Shown here one piece after another: positions 50,320 through 60,762 of a stretch of DNA of 64,000 nt; the first letter of the stretch is position 1, and each line of letters opens with the position of its first letter. The notes under the pieces are model-generated. The model had not been told where the DNA came from and searched no databases. It saw only the letters and a list, made by a program, of their open reading frames with translations. A program made the position numbers and the translations under genes. Source of the DNA: DASWJS01 sp036397035 (GTDB lineage: Bacteria > Actinomycetota > AC-67); assembly GCA_036397035.1 (NCBI GenBank), contig DASWJS010000034.1, positions 32,267-96,266 on the forward strand, read 5' to 3'.

Positions 50320-51701
50320 TCGACTCCCGCCAGGAACGTGGCCGGCAACAAGTCCGGACGCCGCCGCAAGATATCGAGCGGGTCGTCGTAAGGCTCGATC
50401 GTGCCGTCGACGAGGAGCGCGACGGTGTCGGCCCGCGGAAGGAGCGACGGCAGATCGTGATCGACCGCGACGACGCCGACGCCCTGCTCGGCGAGCACCT
50501 TCAGCAAGTCCATCACGCCGAGCCGAGCGTCGTGATCGAGCCCGAGCGTCAGCTCGTCGGCGAGCAAGACTTTCGGCCGGCGATAGAGCGTCTGGGTGAC
50601 GGCGAGCAGCCGCTGCTCGCCACCGGAAAGGACGCCCGCCTTGTGGTCCCGCCGGTTCGCGAGCGTCGGTACGAGGGGGAGGAGCGCCTCGGTCGCCTGG
50701 GCGAACGACACCGCGGTGCGGTGCGTGCGGTAGGCGGCGGCGCGAAGGTTCTGCATGACGGTGAGATCGGGGAACACCGGCCGAGCGCCCGACACGAACG
50801 ACAGCCCGGCCGCCGCGCGCTCCTCGGGCCGCAGGCTCGTGACGTCTTCGCTTCCGACCAGGATCTGTCCGGTCTCGGTCGTCAGGAACCCGGCGGCCAA
50901 GCGAAGGATCGTCGACTTGCCCGCGCCGTTGGCGCCGACGAGCGCGACGAACTCGCCCGGGTCGACGGTGAGCGTCGCCTCGTTCAGCACGACGTTCGGG
51001 CCGAAGCGAACGGTGACCGAGCGGCATGCCAGCGCGGTCGTGATCGCCGCGCCGGGGTCGGAGGTGCCGCGCAGGCGAAGCGAGATTCGAACGCGGTCGC
51101 GCGGCAATGCTCTCCCCGCGCGGACGAACTGGATCCCGGCGAGCGCGTAGTACGCGGCGCTCCATCCGGCCGCTCTCGGCAAGCCGGACCCCGCACCCAC
51201 CGCGAGAACGTGCACCGCCGGCACGACCCCGACGAGCGCGAAGGCGACGACGACGCCTGTCGCGGCCGCCCATGAGCCGTCGACGCAAGCGCGCACCGCA
51301 CGAAGGCATGCGCGCGCGACGGCGTTCGCCGACGCGACGACGACGACCGGCATCGTCAGCGCGGCGAGGCGCGCGTCGCCACGGGCGGCGATCATCGCAC
51401 CGAATACCGAAAGGATCAGCAGCGGCTCGAGGGTCGGTGGAAGGGACGCGCCAGTGCGGGCCGCGGCGGCCCCGGCCCACCACGTTCCGATCGCGACGCC
51501 CAAGGCAAGGACGATCATGAGCGGAGGGAGCCACAGACCGGTGTTGCGCACGTCGAGGAGCGCCTCCCAAGCGGGGGCGATCGCCGCGATGGAGGCGATC
51601 CCCGGCCCGACGGCGAGCATCGTGCCGAATGCTGCCAAGCGCACCGTCCGCGTCGAGAAGGCCTCGCGTGTGTCGCTCCCGGCGACGCGTGCGTTCGTCA
51701 C
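50316..51701 (-). CDS. Fusion: N-terminal membrane domain + LivF-type ABC ATPase
   Basis: 461 residues. Residues 20-195 contain five or six hydrophobic segments (VRLAAFGTMLAVGPGIASIA, WLPPLMIVLALGVAIGTWW, GVVVAFALVGVVPAVHVLAV and others) that I cannot place in a family; they may be a reduced MFS half or a novel anchor. Residues 220-461 are an ABC ATPase with Walker A GANGAGKST (256-264), signature LSGGEQRLLAV, Walker B VLLADELTLGL and switch His in VAVDHD. GTG start overlaps the permease stop (GTGA). It follows the LivHM fusion and precedes the ATPase-MFS fusion, so all three act in one complex. Confidence 0.9.
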   Translation of the reverse strand: MTNARVAGSDTREAFSTRTVRLAAFGTMLAVGPGIASIAAIAPAWEALLDVRNTGLWLPPLMIVLALGVAIGTWWAGAAAARTGASLPPTLEPLLILSVFGAMIAARGDARLAALTMPVVVVASANAVARACLRAVRACVDGSWAAATGVVVAFALVGVVPAVHVLAVGAGSGLPRAAGWSAAYYALAGIQFVRAGRALPRDRVRISLRLRGTSDPGAAITTALACRSVTVRFGPNVVLNEATLTVDPGEFVALVGANGAGKSTILRLAAGFLTTETGQILVGSEDVTSLRPEERAAAGLSFVSGARPVFPDLTVMQNLRAAAYRTHRTAVSFAQATEALLPLVPTLANRRDHKAGVLSGGEQRLLAVTQTLYRRPKVLLADELTLGLDHDARLGVMDLLKVLAEQGVGVVAVDHDLPSLLPRADTVALLVDGTIEPYDDPLDILRRRPDLLPATFLAGVE

Positions 51702-53608
51702 GCCGCGCTCACTCTCCCTGCGGGCTCGCGTTGCCGCGCTGCCGCCTCGGCGCGAACCGCGTCGCGGGCGACGAGCCGGACCGCGGCGTCGCGTACGCGC
51801 TCGAGCACGCGCGACAAGCCGGCCGGCAGGAACAGCACGACGGCGACGACCCCGACGCCGGACGTCATGCCGTCCCACGGGCGGGGCAAGAGCTGACCGG
51901 CTTGCAGCGCGATCGCTCCCACGAGCACGCCCACCGGAGACGACACCCCACCTACGACTGCCATCGCGAGGAGCGCGAGCGACCGCTCGATCGTGAAGCT
52001 GCTGTCGATGAGGCCGGTGCTCTGAATCGCGACGCCGAACACCACGCCGGCCAGACCGGCGATGCCGGTCGACAGTGCGAGCGCGACGATCCGTCCCCTC
52101 ACCGGGTCGACGCCGAACCACTTCGCGCGCTCGGGATCGTCGCGCGCGGCGACCAATCCCGCGCCATACGTCGAGGCTCGCAGCTTGATCGCGCCGACGA
52201 CGGCGGCAACGCACAGCACGCCGCCGGCAACGCACAGCAGGCGCGGATCGCCCGGGATCTTTCCGGTGGCGGAGAACAGCACGGCCGCCTGACCGGCCGC
52301 CGCGATCGCGAGGCCGACGACCGCGAACGACAGACTCGAGCGGCGCCGCGTTCCGAACGCGGTGAACGCTCCGACGCCCGCAGCGACGGCTGCGGCGATG
52401 GCCGCGCGGAATCCCCACGGACCGGGCAGGCGTGTGGCGAGCGCGGCCGCCAGCCCGGCGAAGCCCCAGTGACCGAGCGGCAGCTCCCCCGCGAAGAGCC
52501 AGGCGATTCCGACCGCGACCGCGCCGAGCGTGATTGCGGTCGCGACGCCGTAGGCGACGAGCTGACTGGGTGACAGCAGGTACGCCGGAACCGCTACGGC
52601 GGCGATGGCGAACAAGACGAGCGCAAGCCCGCCGAAGAACACGCCTCCCGACGCCGAGACCTTCCATGGGAGCGGGCGCGTCGTAGCCGCCGCCTCCCAA
52701 GACGACGCGCGCTGCGCCGCTTCGCCGCGGCCGAGGTTCTGCCCTTGCACGGCGACCGCGACGATGACGAAGACCGCGAGCGCGAGGACCGCCAGCGTTC
52801 CGCTCGTCGAGAACCGGCCGGCCAGTTGGTAAGCCATTCCGAGCAGGATGGACGCGACGGCCGCGCGCGTGATGCTGCGAAGTCCCGCGAACACCGCGGG
52901 CGCAAGCGCAAGGAGCAGCACCGTCGGCGGCAGCGAGCCGCCGAGGCTGAAGCCCTGCACGAAGATCGTCAGCATGCCGCTGAGCGCCGCGATCGCACCG
53001 GCGATCGCCCACACCGCGGACCGAACGACCGCCGCGGGAATGCCCAGGGATCGGGCGCGCTCGGTGTCCTGACCGAGCGCGAGCGCCGCGACGCCGATGC
53101 GGCTCCGCGTCATGAACCGGTGCACCGCGTACACCACGAGCGGGAAACACACGATCGCGAGGATGTGGCCCGAGAGCAGGTTGACGGGGAAGATGTTCCA
53201 GGTGAAGCCCAGGTCGAGCGCCGTCGTGGGAAGCTCGTTCCCGAACATGAAGGCGACCGCGACGCGGATGCCGTCGAAGATTTGCGCGAGTCCGACCGTC
53301 GCGACCAGCAGGATCGAGCGGGGCACGTCGTGCAGGCGCGCCAGGACCAGTCGATCGGTGAGCACCGCCAGGCACGCGCCCGCCACGATGCCCACCGGCG
53401 CCGCCCACCAGAAGCTCCACTCGCCGTTGACGACGAGTTGCGCGGTGATAACGCCGCCGACGAGGCCGAGCGCGGGCTGCGCGAGGTTCACGACGCGCGT
53501 TGTTCGCCACAGCAGGACGAAGCCGATGCTGTTCAGTCCGGCGAGCGAGCCGAAGACCAGGCCCAGAAGGACGGTGTTGACCAACCACCCGGGCAGCACG
53601 CTATCCAA
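51698..53608 (-). CDS. LivH-LivM permease fusion
   Basis: 636-residue membrane protein containing both permeases of a Liv-type importer in one chain. The LivH half (1-300) has LNSIGFVLLWRTTRVVNLAQ, corresponding to the LivH V-N-x-A-x-G signature; the LivM half (about 320-610) has FAGELPLGHWGFAGLAAALA and AVVGGVSSPVGVLVGAIALQ. The start is TTG at 53608 (AGGAAGG eleven bases upstream); GTG three codons later is possible. Linker about residues 290-320 is polar. Fused permeases occur in some Liv systems, but with the other fusions here the whole transporter is consolidated. Confidence 0.9.
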   Translation of the reverse strand: MDSVLPGWLVNTVLLGLVFGSLAGLNSIGFVLLWRTTRVVNLAQPALGLVGGVITAQLVVNGEWSFWWAAPVGIVAGACLAVLTDRLVLARLHDVPRSILLVATVGLAQIFDGIRVAVAFMFGNELPTTALDLGFTWNIFPVNLLSGHILAIVCFPLVVYAVHRFMTRSRIGVAALALGQDTERARSLGIPAAVVRSAVWAIAGAIAALSGMLTIFVQGFSLGGSLPPTVLLLALAPAVFAGLRSITRAAVASILLGMAYQLAGRFSTSGTLAVLALAVFVIVAVAVQGQNLGRGEAAQRASSWEAAATTRPLPWKVSASGGVFFGGLALVLFAIAAVAVPAYLLSPSQLVAYGVATAITLGAVAVGIAWLFAGELPLGHWGFAGLAAALATRLPGPWGFRAAIAAAVAAGVGAFTAFGTRRRSSLSFAVVGLAIAAAGQAAVLFSATGKIPGDPRLLCVAGGVLCVAAVVGAIKLRASTYGAGLVAARDDPERAKWFGVDPVRGRIVALALSTGIAGLAGVVFGVAIQSTGLIDSSFTIERSLALLAMAVVGGVSSPVGVLVGAIALQAGQLLPRPWDGMTSGVGVVAVVLFLPAGLSRVLERVRDAAVRLVARDAVRAEAAARQREPAGRVSAA

Positions 53609-53655
53609 GACCGGCTATGCCTTCCTATCGACGATGAGAGCGATGGTAGCGGCGT

Positions 53656-55308
53656 TTAGAGCTGCGATGGGCTGCTGTAGCGCCTGTTCTCGTAGAACGC
53701 ATACGCGCCGGGAGGACCGCCGGGGTTGGGGTTATTGGCCGACCACCGGATCTTCGCGACGTCGGCGAGGAACTCGGGTTCGCGAGCGCCGAAGTCGATC
53801 AAGATGTTGTTGTGGTTGTCCGTGATGCCGTCGACGAAGGAGTAGCGGAACGAGTCGAGACCGGCGATTGCGGCCTTGAACGTCTGGGGACTGAGGTCCC
53901 GGCCCGCGTCGGTGATTCCCATCACGAGCTGCGCGAGACCCGCGTAGACGAGGGCCGCCGGCGCCGGAGGCTCGGCGTTCTTTCCGTCGTGAGTGTCCTT
54001 GTACGCCTCCTGGTATTGCGCGAAGTACTCCGAGGCGCGGTTGGTGTCGTTGTTCGCGACGTCGGGGTAGTACTCGCGGTCATAACACGTCAGGCCTTCG
54101 GCGCCTTCCCATTGCGAGGGAACGAACAGACGCACCATGCCGGGGTTGTCCAACCCCGAGCAGGGCCAGACGTAGTAGTCCGGATCCCAGCCGTTGCTCT
54201 GGGCGGCGGGCGTGATGTTCAGCGGCGAGTTCGCGTCGGGCATGATGAGCGTGTTCACCCCGGCCTCGCGCATGTCGCCGACGATTCCGCTCGCCTGCGT
54301 CTGCGACGTGGCGAGGTCGGCCGGGATCGTGCGGGTCAGCGCGATCGGGATGCCGGCCTCCTTCAACTGCTTGACCATCGACATGCCGACGTCCTTCAGG
54401 CCCGGATACTCGGCGTAGATGACGCCGTACACGCGCTCTTGGTTCAGCGCTCCGTACCCCGTCTTCATATGCTCCTTGAGGTACGCGATCGTGTACTTGA
54501 TCTGCTGCTCCCAGGACATCGCGTCGCCGAAACAAAAGCCGTTCGTGCGCTCGTGAAGCGTCCCGCCGAGCCCGCCCAAGTCGTACGTGGCGAGGTTGAA
54601 GATCCCCGCCGCGGCCAAGACCGGGCAGATGTACGTGGATACGCCGCCGTGCGACGAGATCGCGGCAAAGGGCTTGAGTTCCTTTGCGATCTTCTCGGCG
54701 TTGGTCGCGTAGCTGAAGTCGCCGTTCCCGGCTTCGATGACGGTGCCCACGAGCCGGCGGCCGTGGAGGTCGTATGGCCGGCCGAAGAAGGTGGCGTCGG
54801 GATCGTTCGCATGCTTGTTGAGATAGTGCAGGAACATCCGGAAGGCGAGCGCTTCGTCGAGGTTGGCACCTTCGGCGGGCGTGCCGCCGATGTGGCTGCT
54901 CGTCATCGTGCGCTCGCCCTTCCAGTAGTACACGACCTCGATCTCGTCGTCGGTGACGCCCGCGACGCTCGGGCCGGCGATCGAGCCGCCGCCCTTCTTG
55001 ACCAGCTTCTTGCCTTCCTTCGTCGATCCCGGCAGGAGGCCGTCCTCGCGCGCGGCGATTCGCGCGGCGCGCTCGGCTGAGACGATCGTCCCGTCGGCCA
55101 GACGCACGCGGCCGTCGGGGAGCAGGACCGCGCCCTCGGGAAGCTGTTCGCCGGCCGCTACGAGGCTGCCGGGGTCTTTGTTATCGGGATCGACGGCTTG
55201 ACCGACGGCGACGAGGCCATTGAAGACGAGCAGCGCAGCGGCGAGCGATGCGATTACTCGGTGCTGCGCACCGAGCAAGGAGTTCAATCCCCAGAAAGAC
55301 CGGCCCAC
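53656..55308 (-). CDS. Membrane-anchored substrate-binding protein of the second Liv-type transporter
   Basis: About 550 residues. I chose the GTG at 55308 (GGAGGG upstream); the N-terminus has one hydrophobic segment (VIASLAAALLVFNGLVAV) but no lipobox Cys, so it is either cleaved or anchored. Residues 40-100 form a charged linker (LPDGRVRLADGTIVSAERAA), unusual for the family. The periplasmic-binding domain has GVTDDEIEVVYYWKG, KPFAAISSHGGVSTYICPVL, WEQQIKYTIAYLKEHM and a C-terminal YAFYENRRY. Two Cys pairs may form disulfides. First gene of the operon that ends with the ATPase-MFS fusion. Ligand unknown; the domain is longer than LivJ. Confidence 0.9.
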   Translation of the reverse strand: MGRSFWGLNSLLGAQHRVIASLAAALLVFNGLVAVGQAVDPDNKDPGSLVAAGEQLPEGAVLLPDGRVRLADGTIVSAERAARIAAREDGLLPGSTKEGKKLVKKGGGSIAGPSVAGVTDDEIEVVYYWKGERTMTSSHIGGTPAEGANLDEALAFRMFLHYLNKHANDPDATFFGRPYDLHGRRLVGTVIEAGNGDFSYATNAEKIAKELKPFAAISSHGGVSTYICPVLAAAGIFNLATYDLGGLGGTLHERTNGFCFGDAMSWEQQIKYTIAYLKEHMKTGYGALNQERVYGVIYAEYPGLKDVGMSMVKQLKEAGIPIALTRTIPADLATSQTQASGIVGDMREAGVNTLIMPDANSPLNITPAAQSNGWDPDYYVWPCSGLDNPGMVRLFVPSQWEGAEGLTCYDREYYPDVANNDTNRASEYFAQYQEAYKDTHDGKNAEPPAPAALVYAGLAQLVMGITDAGRDLSPQTFKAAIAGLDSFRYSFVDGITDNHNNILIDFGAREPEFLADVAKIRWSANNPNPGGPPGAYAFYENRRYSSPSQL

Positions 55309-55545
55309 AACGATCAACCCCCTCCGGCCGTTGCCATGAACGGCTGCAGAGATTCTAACGACGACGCGGTGCGTTGCCTCCTGCTTGTTCGATGCCGGGT
55401 GAGTCGACTCCTTCTCCGCCCGGTATGCGCTGGTTCCCAAACACGGAATCCTAACGCCGTGAAGGAAACCGGCTGGTGCGGGCGAAAACCGATCGCAGGT
55501 CAAGGGGTGGCGCTCCTTCGAGGGAGCAGGGCAAAGGAGAACACA

Positions 55546-56115
55546 ATGCTGAAGCGGATCTTGATCCTCGCGGTGCTCGCGGGATCGGTCGCGGTCACGA
55601 GCGGCGCGCAGGCGGCGCACTGCGTCGGCACGCAAAACCGAGCGACGACGACGTTGAAGAAGGTGATCGGGTACAGCGACGAAACCGGATACGAGCTTGG
55701 GTCCGAGACCGTCGACATCCTGGTGATCGCCGACACCGCCGGCGCGTGCGACGACGGAAGCGTCAACACGACCGGCCCGCTCGGCGCCCCGACGACCCTC
55801 GCCATCTCGGGGGACTCGAACTGTGACGCGACGACGACCAGCGAGTGGGATCCGTTCGGGTTCGGCGCCGGCGTCCACATGGACATCAGCGATACGAGCT
55901 GCAGCATCGACATCAGTTGGGGCGGCTTCGCCAGCGTCTACGCGCCCGATGTCGACAACTCGGGCGCGAGCACCGAGGGGGGCACGCTCTTCCTCGGCAA
56001 GGACACGACCGTGTCCGGTCCCGAGTCGCCGGCGGTCGCCTTCGTCGCAGGCGTCGAGTACCGGGCGGCTCCGGACGCGTCGGGCCGCTTGCTGACGGGG
56101 CTCGCCGGGAGCTGA
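55546..56115 (+). CDS. Secreted beta-rich protein of unknown function
   Basis: 189-residue exported protein. MLKRILILAVLAGSVAVTSG and AQA-AH give the signal peptide; AAAGGAGAACACA precedes the ATG. The mature part has about five Cys (AAHCVGTQ, GACDDGSV, SNCDATTT, TSCSIDIS) and alternating polar/hydrophobic strands (VDILVIADTAGACDD, GVHMDISDTSCSIDISWGGF). Similar in size and style to the other small secreted proteins of the window but without the EPIP motif. A perfect 13-bp hairpin follows 17 bases after the stop. Divergent from the second transporter operon across 237 bases that hold no gene I can see. Confidence 0.82.
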   Translation: MLKRILILAVLAGSVAVTSGAQAAHCVGTQNRATTTLKKVIGYSDETGYELGSETVDILVIADTAGACDDGSVNTTGPLGAPTTLAISGDSNCDATTTSEWDPFGFGAGVHMDISDTSCSIDISWGGFASVYAPDVDNSGASTEGGTLFLGKDTTVSGPESPAVAFVAGVEYRAAPDASGRLLTGLAGS

Positions 56116-56132
56116 CCGGCGTCACGCACGTT

Positions 56133-56161
56133 GAGCGCGGGCCGCGAAGCGGCCCGCGCTC
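56133..56161. terminator. Bidirectional 13-bp hairpin between convergent genes
   Basis: GAGCGCGGGCCGC, loop GAA, GCGGCCCGCGCTC, directly between the secreted protein stop and the acyl-CoA synthetase stop at 56162. Confidence 0.75.
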
Positions 56162-57711
<1,550 letters not shown>

Positions 57712-57715
<4 letters not shown>

Positions 57716-58494
57716 GCCAGCAGCTCGGCCTTGATCGCCTCGGGGCCGGCCTCGTTGAACTTCCGTCCGGTGACGAACGCGCCGTGGACGCCGGCGCTCG
57801 CCTCGGTCGCAAGCCAGAGCGCCGCCGGCACGATCGCGTCGGCCGGCAACGGCGGGTGCGCCTGCTTCAGGAAGTCGGGCATGCCGTTCGGGCCGAACAG
57901 TTGCGTGTCGACCATGCCGCCGGGGGAGACCTCGTTCACGCGCACGCCGCTCGCGGCGACCTCGCCCGCGGCGAGCCGAGCAAGCGTGGTCGTCGTCGCC
58001 TTCGACACGGCGTAGAAGCCCGAGCCGGGCCGCAGCGCGCTCCCGGTCTCCGACCCGACGACGATGAAGCTCGAGCCATCCTTCATCGCCGGCAACGCGT
58101 ACTTCATGCACAGCCACGTCCCGAACACGTTCACGTCGAAGATCTGCTTGGCGATGTCGAGGTCCCACGTGTGCAGCTCGCGGTAGTGCTTGTCGGTGAG
58201 CATGCCGTAGGAGGTCGCGGCGTTGGCGACGAAGACGTCGATGCGACCGTCGTGCTCGATCGCGCCCTCGACGAGCCGCCGAACCTGTTCTTCGTCGGTG
58301 ATGTCGGTCTGCACGACCGTCGCGCTCGCCGCGCCGGCGGCAAGGCACTCCTTCGCGACGCGTTGCAGGTCCTCGGCCGTGCGCGCGGCGAGCACGAGGC
58401 TCGCCCCTTCGCCCGCGAAGCCGGTCGCGATCGCTTCGCCGAGCCCCCGGCTCGCGCCGGTGATGACCACTACCTTGCCGTCGAGTGCGCCCAT
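57712..58494 (-). CDS. Short-chain dehydrogenase/reductase
   Basis: 260-residue NAD(P)-binding oxidoreductase of the classical SDR type. TGASRGLG (about residues 13-20) binds the cofactor, VANAAT is the N-A-A-like structural motif, Ser at about 147 in IVVGSETG, and the catalytic Tyr and Lys are in FYAVSKATT. The C-terminal part is ordinary. CGGGAGGCAACC precedes the ATG. It forms an operon with the following acyl-CoA synthetase, consistent with oxidation or reduction of a hydroxy- or ketoacyl substrate before or after CoA activation. Confidence 0.94.
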
Positions 58495-58525
58495 GGTTGC
58501 CTCCCGTGTGCTCCCTGCGTTTGGC

Positions 58526-58536
58526 GACAGTATGTC
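58526..58536. promoter_or_regulatory. Small dyad upstream of the SDR operon
   Basis: GACA-GTA-TGTC, a 4-bp dyad 32-42 bases before the SDR start. TetR-family sites often have this layout and a TetR gene lies next door, but the arms are short. Confidence 0.25.
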
Positions 58537-58551
58537 AGAAAGCCAGCGAGC

Positions 58552-58573
58552 CGCGGCGGGTCAGCCCGCCGCG
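58552..58573 (-). terminator. 9-bp hairpin overlapping the TetR stop codon
   Basis: CGCGGCGGG, loop TCAG, CCCGCCGCG. The TetR stop codon lies in the loop. Suits a terminator between the TetR gene and the SDR operon downstream. Confidence 0.55.
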
Positions 58574-59160
58574 CCGAGCGCGCGCAGGATGAACGAGGTC
58601 ACGCGGTCGGTCGACTCCTTGACCGTGTGGCTCTTGGTGGCCAGCGGCGCCCGCTCGGACCCGATGCACGCGAGGATCATCTGGATCATGGCGGCCGGGT
58701 CGCCTTCGGCGAACTCGCCGGCCTCCATCCCCTCGGTGACGATCGTGCTCAGGTGGCCCTCGATCGGGGCGATGTGCTCCATGAACCGACGGAAGGTCTC
58801 GGGCTGGAGGAGCTGCATGACTTCGCGCCCGGGCGGCAGGTGCCGCGACTCGAACTCCTCGAGCTGGTGCTTGACGAAGACCTTGAGCTTCGCGGCCGCC
58901 GAGGGCGCGTGCGCGAGCGCCGCCTCGAGCCGGGCGAGCGTGCGGGTCATCTCGCGGTCGGTCCAGGCGAACAGCAGCGCTTCCCGGTCGGGGAAGTAGT
59001 TGTAGATCGCCGTGCGCGCGATCCCGGCCTCGGATGCGACGTCGGCGAGCGAGACCTCGGCGAAGCCGCGCTCCATGACGAGCTTTGCGAACGCCTCGAT
59101 CAGGCGTTCGGTCGTCTCGGAGCGGTGCTCGCGAAGGTTGCGCGCGGAGATCTTGGGCAC
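58561..59160 (-). CDS. TetR family transcriptional regulator
   Basis: 199-residue regulator. The helix-turn-helix is residues about 14-60: ERLIEAFAKLVMERGFAEVS, LADVASEAGIARTAIYNYF and PDREALLFAW, typical of TetR. The rest is the ligand domain. GTG at 59160 is the likely start because TATACT lies six bases upstream (leaderless), though an ATG 13 codons earlier is possible. The GMC oxidoreductase gene starts 26 bases away in the opposite direction, so TetR probably controls it and itself, and perhaps the SDR/ligase genes. Confidence 0.92.
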   Translation of the reverse strand: MPKISARNLREHRSETTERLIEAFAKLVMERGFAEVSLADVASEAGIARTAIYNYFPDREALLFAWTDREMTRTLARLEAALAHAPSAAAKLKVFVKHQLEEFESRHLPPGREVMQLLQPETFRRFMEHIAPIEGHLSTIVTEGMEAGEFAEGDPAAMIQMILACIGSERAPLATKSHTVKESTDRVTSFILRALGAAG

Positions 59161-59186
59161 GAGGGGAGTATAGATTGCCGCCTGCG

Positions 59187-60653
59187 ATGGAACGGCCATG
59201 GGACGCGATCGTCGTCGGCGCGGGGTCGGCGGGCGGCGTGCTCGGGCTGCGGCTCGCCGAGCGCGGCCGTCGCGTGCTGGTGCTGGAAGCGGGGCCCGAC
59301 TTTCCCGGCGCGATCCCGCCGCTGCTGACGACCGACCTGCGCGTGCCGGTGTCGGAGTACGACTGGGGCTATCGCTCCGAGGGCGATCGCGAGATCGACC
59401 TGCCGCGCGGGCGGGTCGTGGGGGGCTCGTCGGCAACGAACGCCGCCGCGTGGATCAGGCCGCAGCCGGCGGACCTCGACGGTTGGGGCTTGCCCGAGTG
59501 GTCGTGGGAGGCGTGCCTGCCGGCGCTGTGCCGCATCGAGTCCGACCGCGCGTTCGGCGACGCGCCGCACCACGGTAGCGACGGGCCGATCAACGTCGAG
59601 CGGCTCGACCTGGAGAACGCGGCGCCGGTGACGCGGGCCGTCTACGACGCGCTGCGCTCGGCCGGGCACGACGACGAGCCCGATCAGAACGCGCCCGGCG
59701 CGACGGGGGCGGGCCCGCAGCCGGCGAACGTCCGCGACGGCGCGCGCGAGTCGACGCTCACGACCTACCTCAGGCGAGCGCGCGAGCTGCCGGACTTCGA
59801 GCTGCGCGCGGAGGTGCTCGTCGACCGCGTGCTCGTCGAGGGCGGACGCGCGCGCGGCGTGGTGACCGCCGGCGGCGACGTGCTCCGCGCCGAGCAGGTC
59901 CTCATCGCCGCCGGCGTCTTCGCAAGCCCGCTCGTCCTGATGCGCTCGGGAATCGGCCCGGCCGCGCAACTTGCCGAGCACGGCATCGACTGCATCGCGG
60001 ACCTGCCGGTCGGCGAGGGGATGCACGACCACCCGGCGCTCGGGATCATGGCGATGGCGCACGGGCCGGATCTCGTCGATCGCAACCTCGTCGCTCGCGT
60101 GATGGCGCGCGCATCGTTCGCCGGCGCGCGCGGCGCGGAGGACGTGCACCTGTTCGGCCCGTTCACGGCCGAAGGAACCCGTTCGCCTATGCCTCCCGAC
60201 GGCTTCGTCGTGGCGGGGATGGTCGCGAAGCCAACCTCGCGCGGCTGGGTGCGCCTGCGTTCGGCCGACACCCACGACGCCCCGCGCGTGTGCCTGAACT
60301 TCCTCGAAACCCCGGAGGACCTGGACGCGATGACGCGGCTGCTGCTCGCGATCGAGGACGTGCTGACCCAGCCCGCCCTGTCGAAGCTGATCGCCTCGCT
60401 CCCGTGGCGTCCGTCACAGGAGTCGCTGCCCGAGCTTCGTCGCGTCGCCCGCGCCGGCGCGCTGACCGACCACCACGAGGCCGGCACGTGCCCGATCGGC
60501 GCCGTCGTGGACGAGCACCTTCGCGTCTACGGCGTGGACGGGCTGCGCGTGTGCGACGCGAGCGTGCTGCCCGGCACCCCGCGCTGCAATACGAACGCTC
60601 CCACGATGATGGTCGCCGAACGACTGATCGAGCTGATGGACGCCGAAGCTTGA
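59187..60653 (+). CDS. GMC family flavin oxidoreductase
   Basis: 488-residue FAD enzyme of the glucose-methanol-choline family. FAD binding: DAIVVGAGSAGGVLGLRLAE at the N-terminus and LPRGRVVGGSSATNAAAWIR near residues 70-90. The C-terminal catalytic region has ALTDHHEAGTCPIGAVVDE, then LRVCDASVLPGTPRCNTNAP, with His and Asn of the active site. It oxidises an alcohol, probably to an aldehyde. ATG 59187 chosen by homology; a longer frame begins within the divergent TetR gene. Shares a 26-base promoter region with TetR. Confidence 0.94.
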   Translation: MERPWDAIVVGAGSAGGVLGLRLAERGRRVLVLEAGPDFPGAIPPLLTTDLRVPVSEYDWGYRSEGDREIDLPRGRVVGGSSATNAAAWIRPQPADLDGWGLPEWSWEACLPALCRIESDRAFGDAPHHGSDGPINVERLDLENAAPVTRAVYDALRSAGHDDEPDQNAPGATGAGPQPANVRDGARESTLTTYLRRARELPDFELRAEVLVDRVLVEGGRARGVVTAGGDVLRAEQVLIAAGVFASPLVLMRSGIGPAAQLAEHGIDCIADLPVGEGMHDHPALGIMAMAHGPDLVDRNLVARVMARASFAGARGAEDVHLFGPFTAEGTRSPMPPDGFVVAGMVAKPTSRGWVRLRSADTHDAPRVCLNFLETPEDLDAMTRLLLAIEDVLTQPALSKLIASLPWRPSQESLPELRRVARAGALTDHHEAGTCPIGAVVDEHLRVYGVDGLRVCDASVLPGTPRCNTNAPTMMVAERLIELMDAEA

Positions 60654-60762
60654 CGCTACGGGCTACATCCGGAGCCAAGCCTAGACAGACTAGACCATTG
60701 TCCAACCCTGCAGAGCCTCGCAGCCCGCGAATGAAAACGAGGAGGGGTATTCCCCGGACGGG

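Noticed and set aside
50316..53588. A 1090-codon frame suggesting a larger fusion upstream of the membrane-ATPase protein
   Set aside because: The first 629 codons are a shadow of the LivHM gene; the real start is the GTG overlapping its stop.
55309..55545. Possible riboswitch in the leader of the secreted protein at 55546
   Set aside because: I compared it by eye with c-di-AMP, c-di-GMP and cobalamin motifs and found no convincing core; only generic GC stems.
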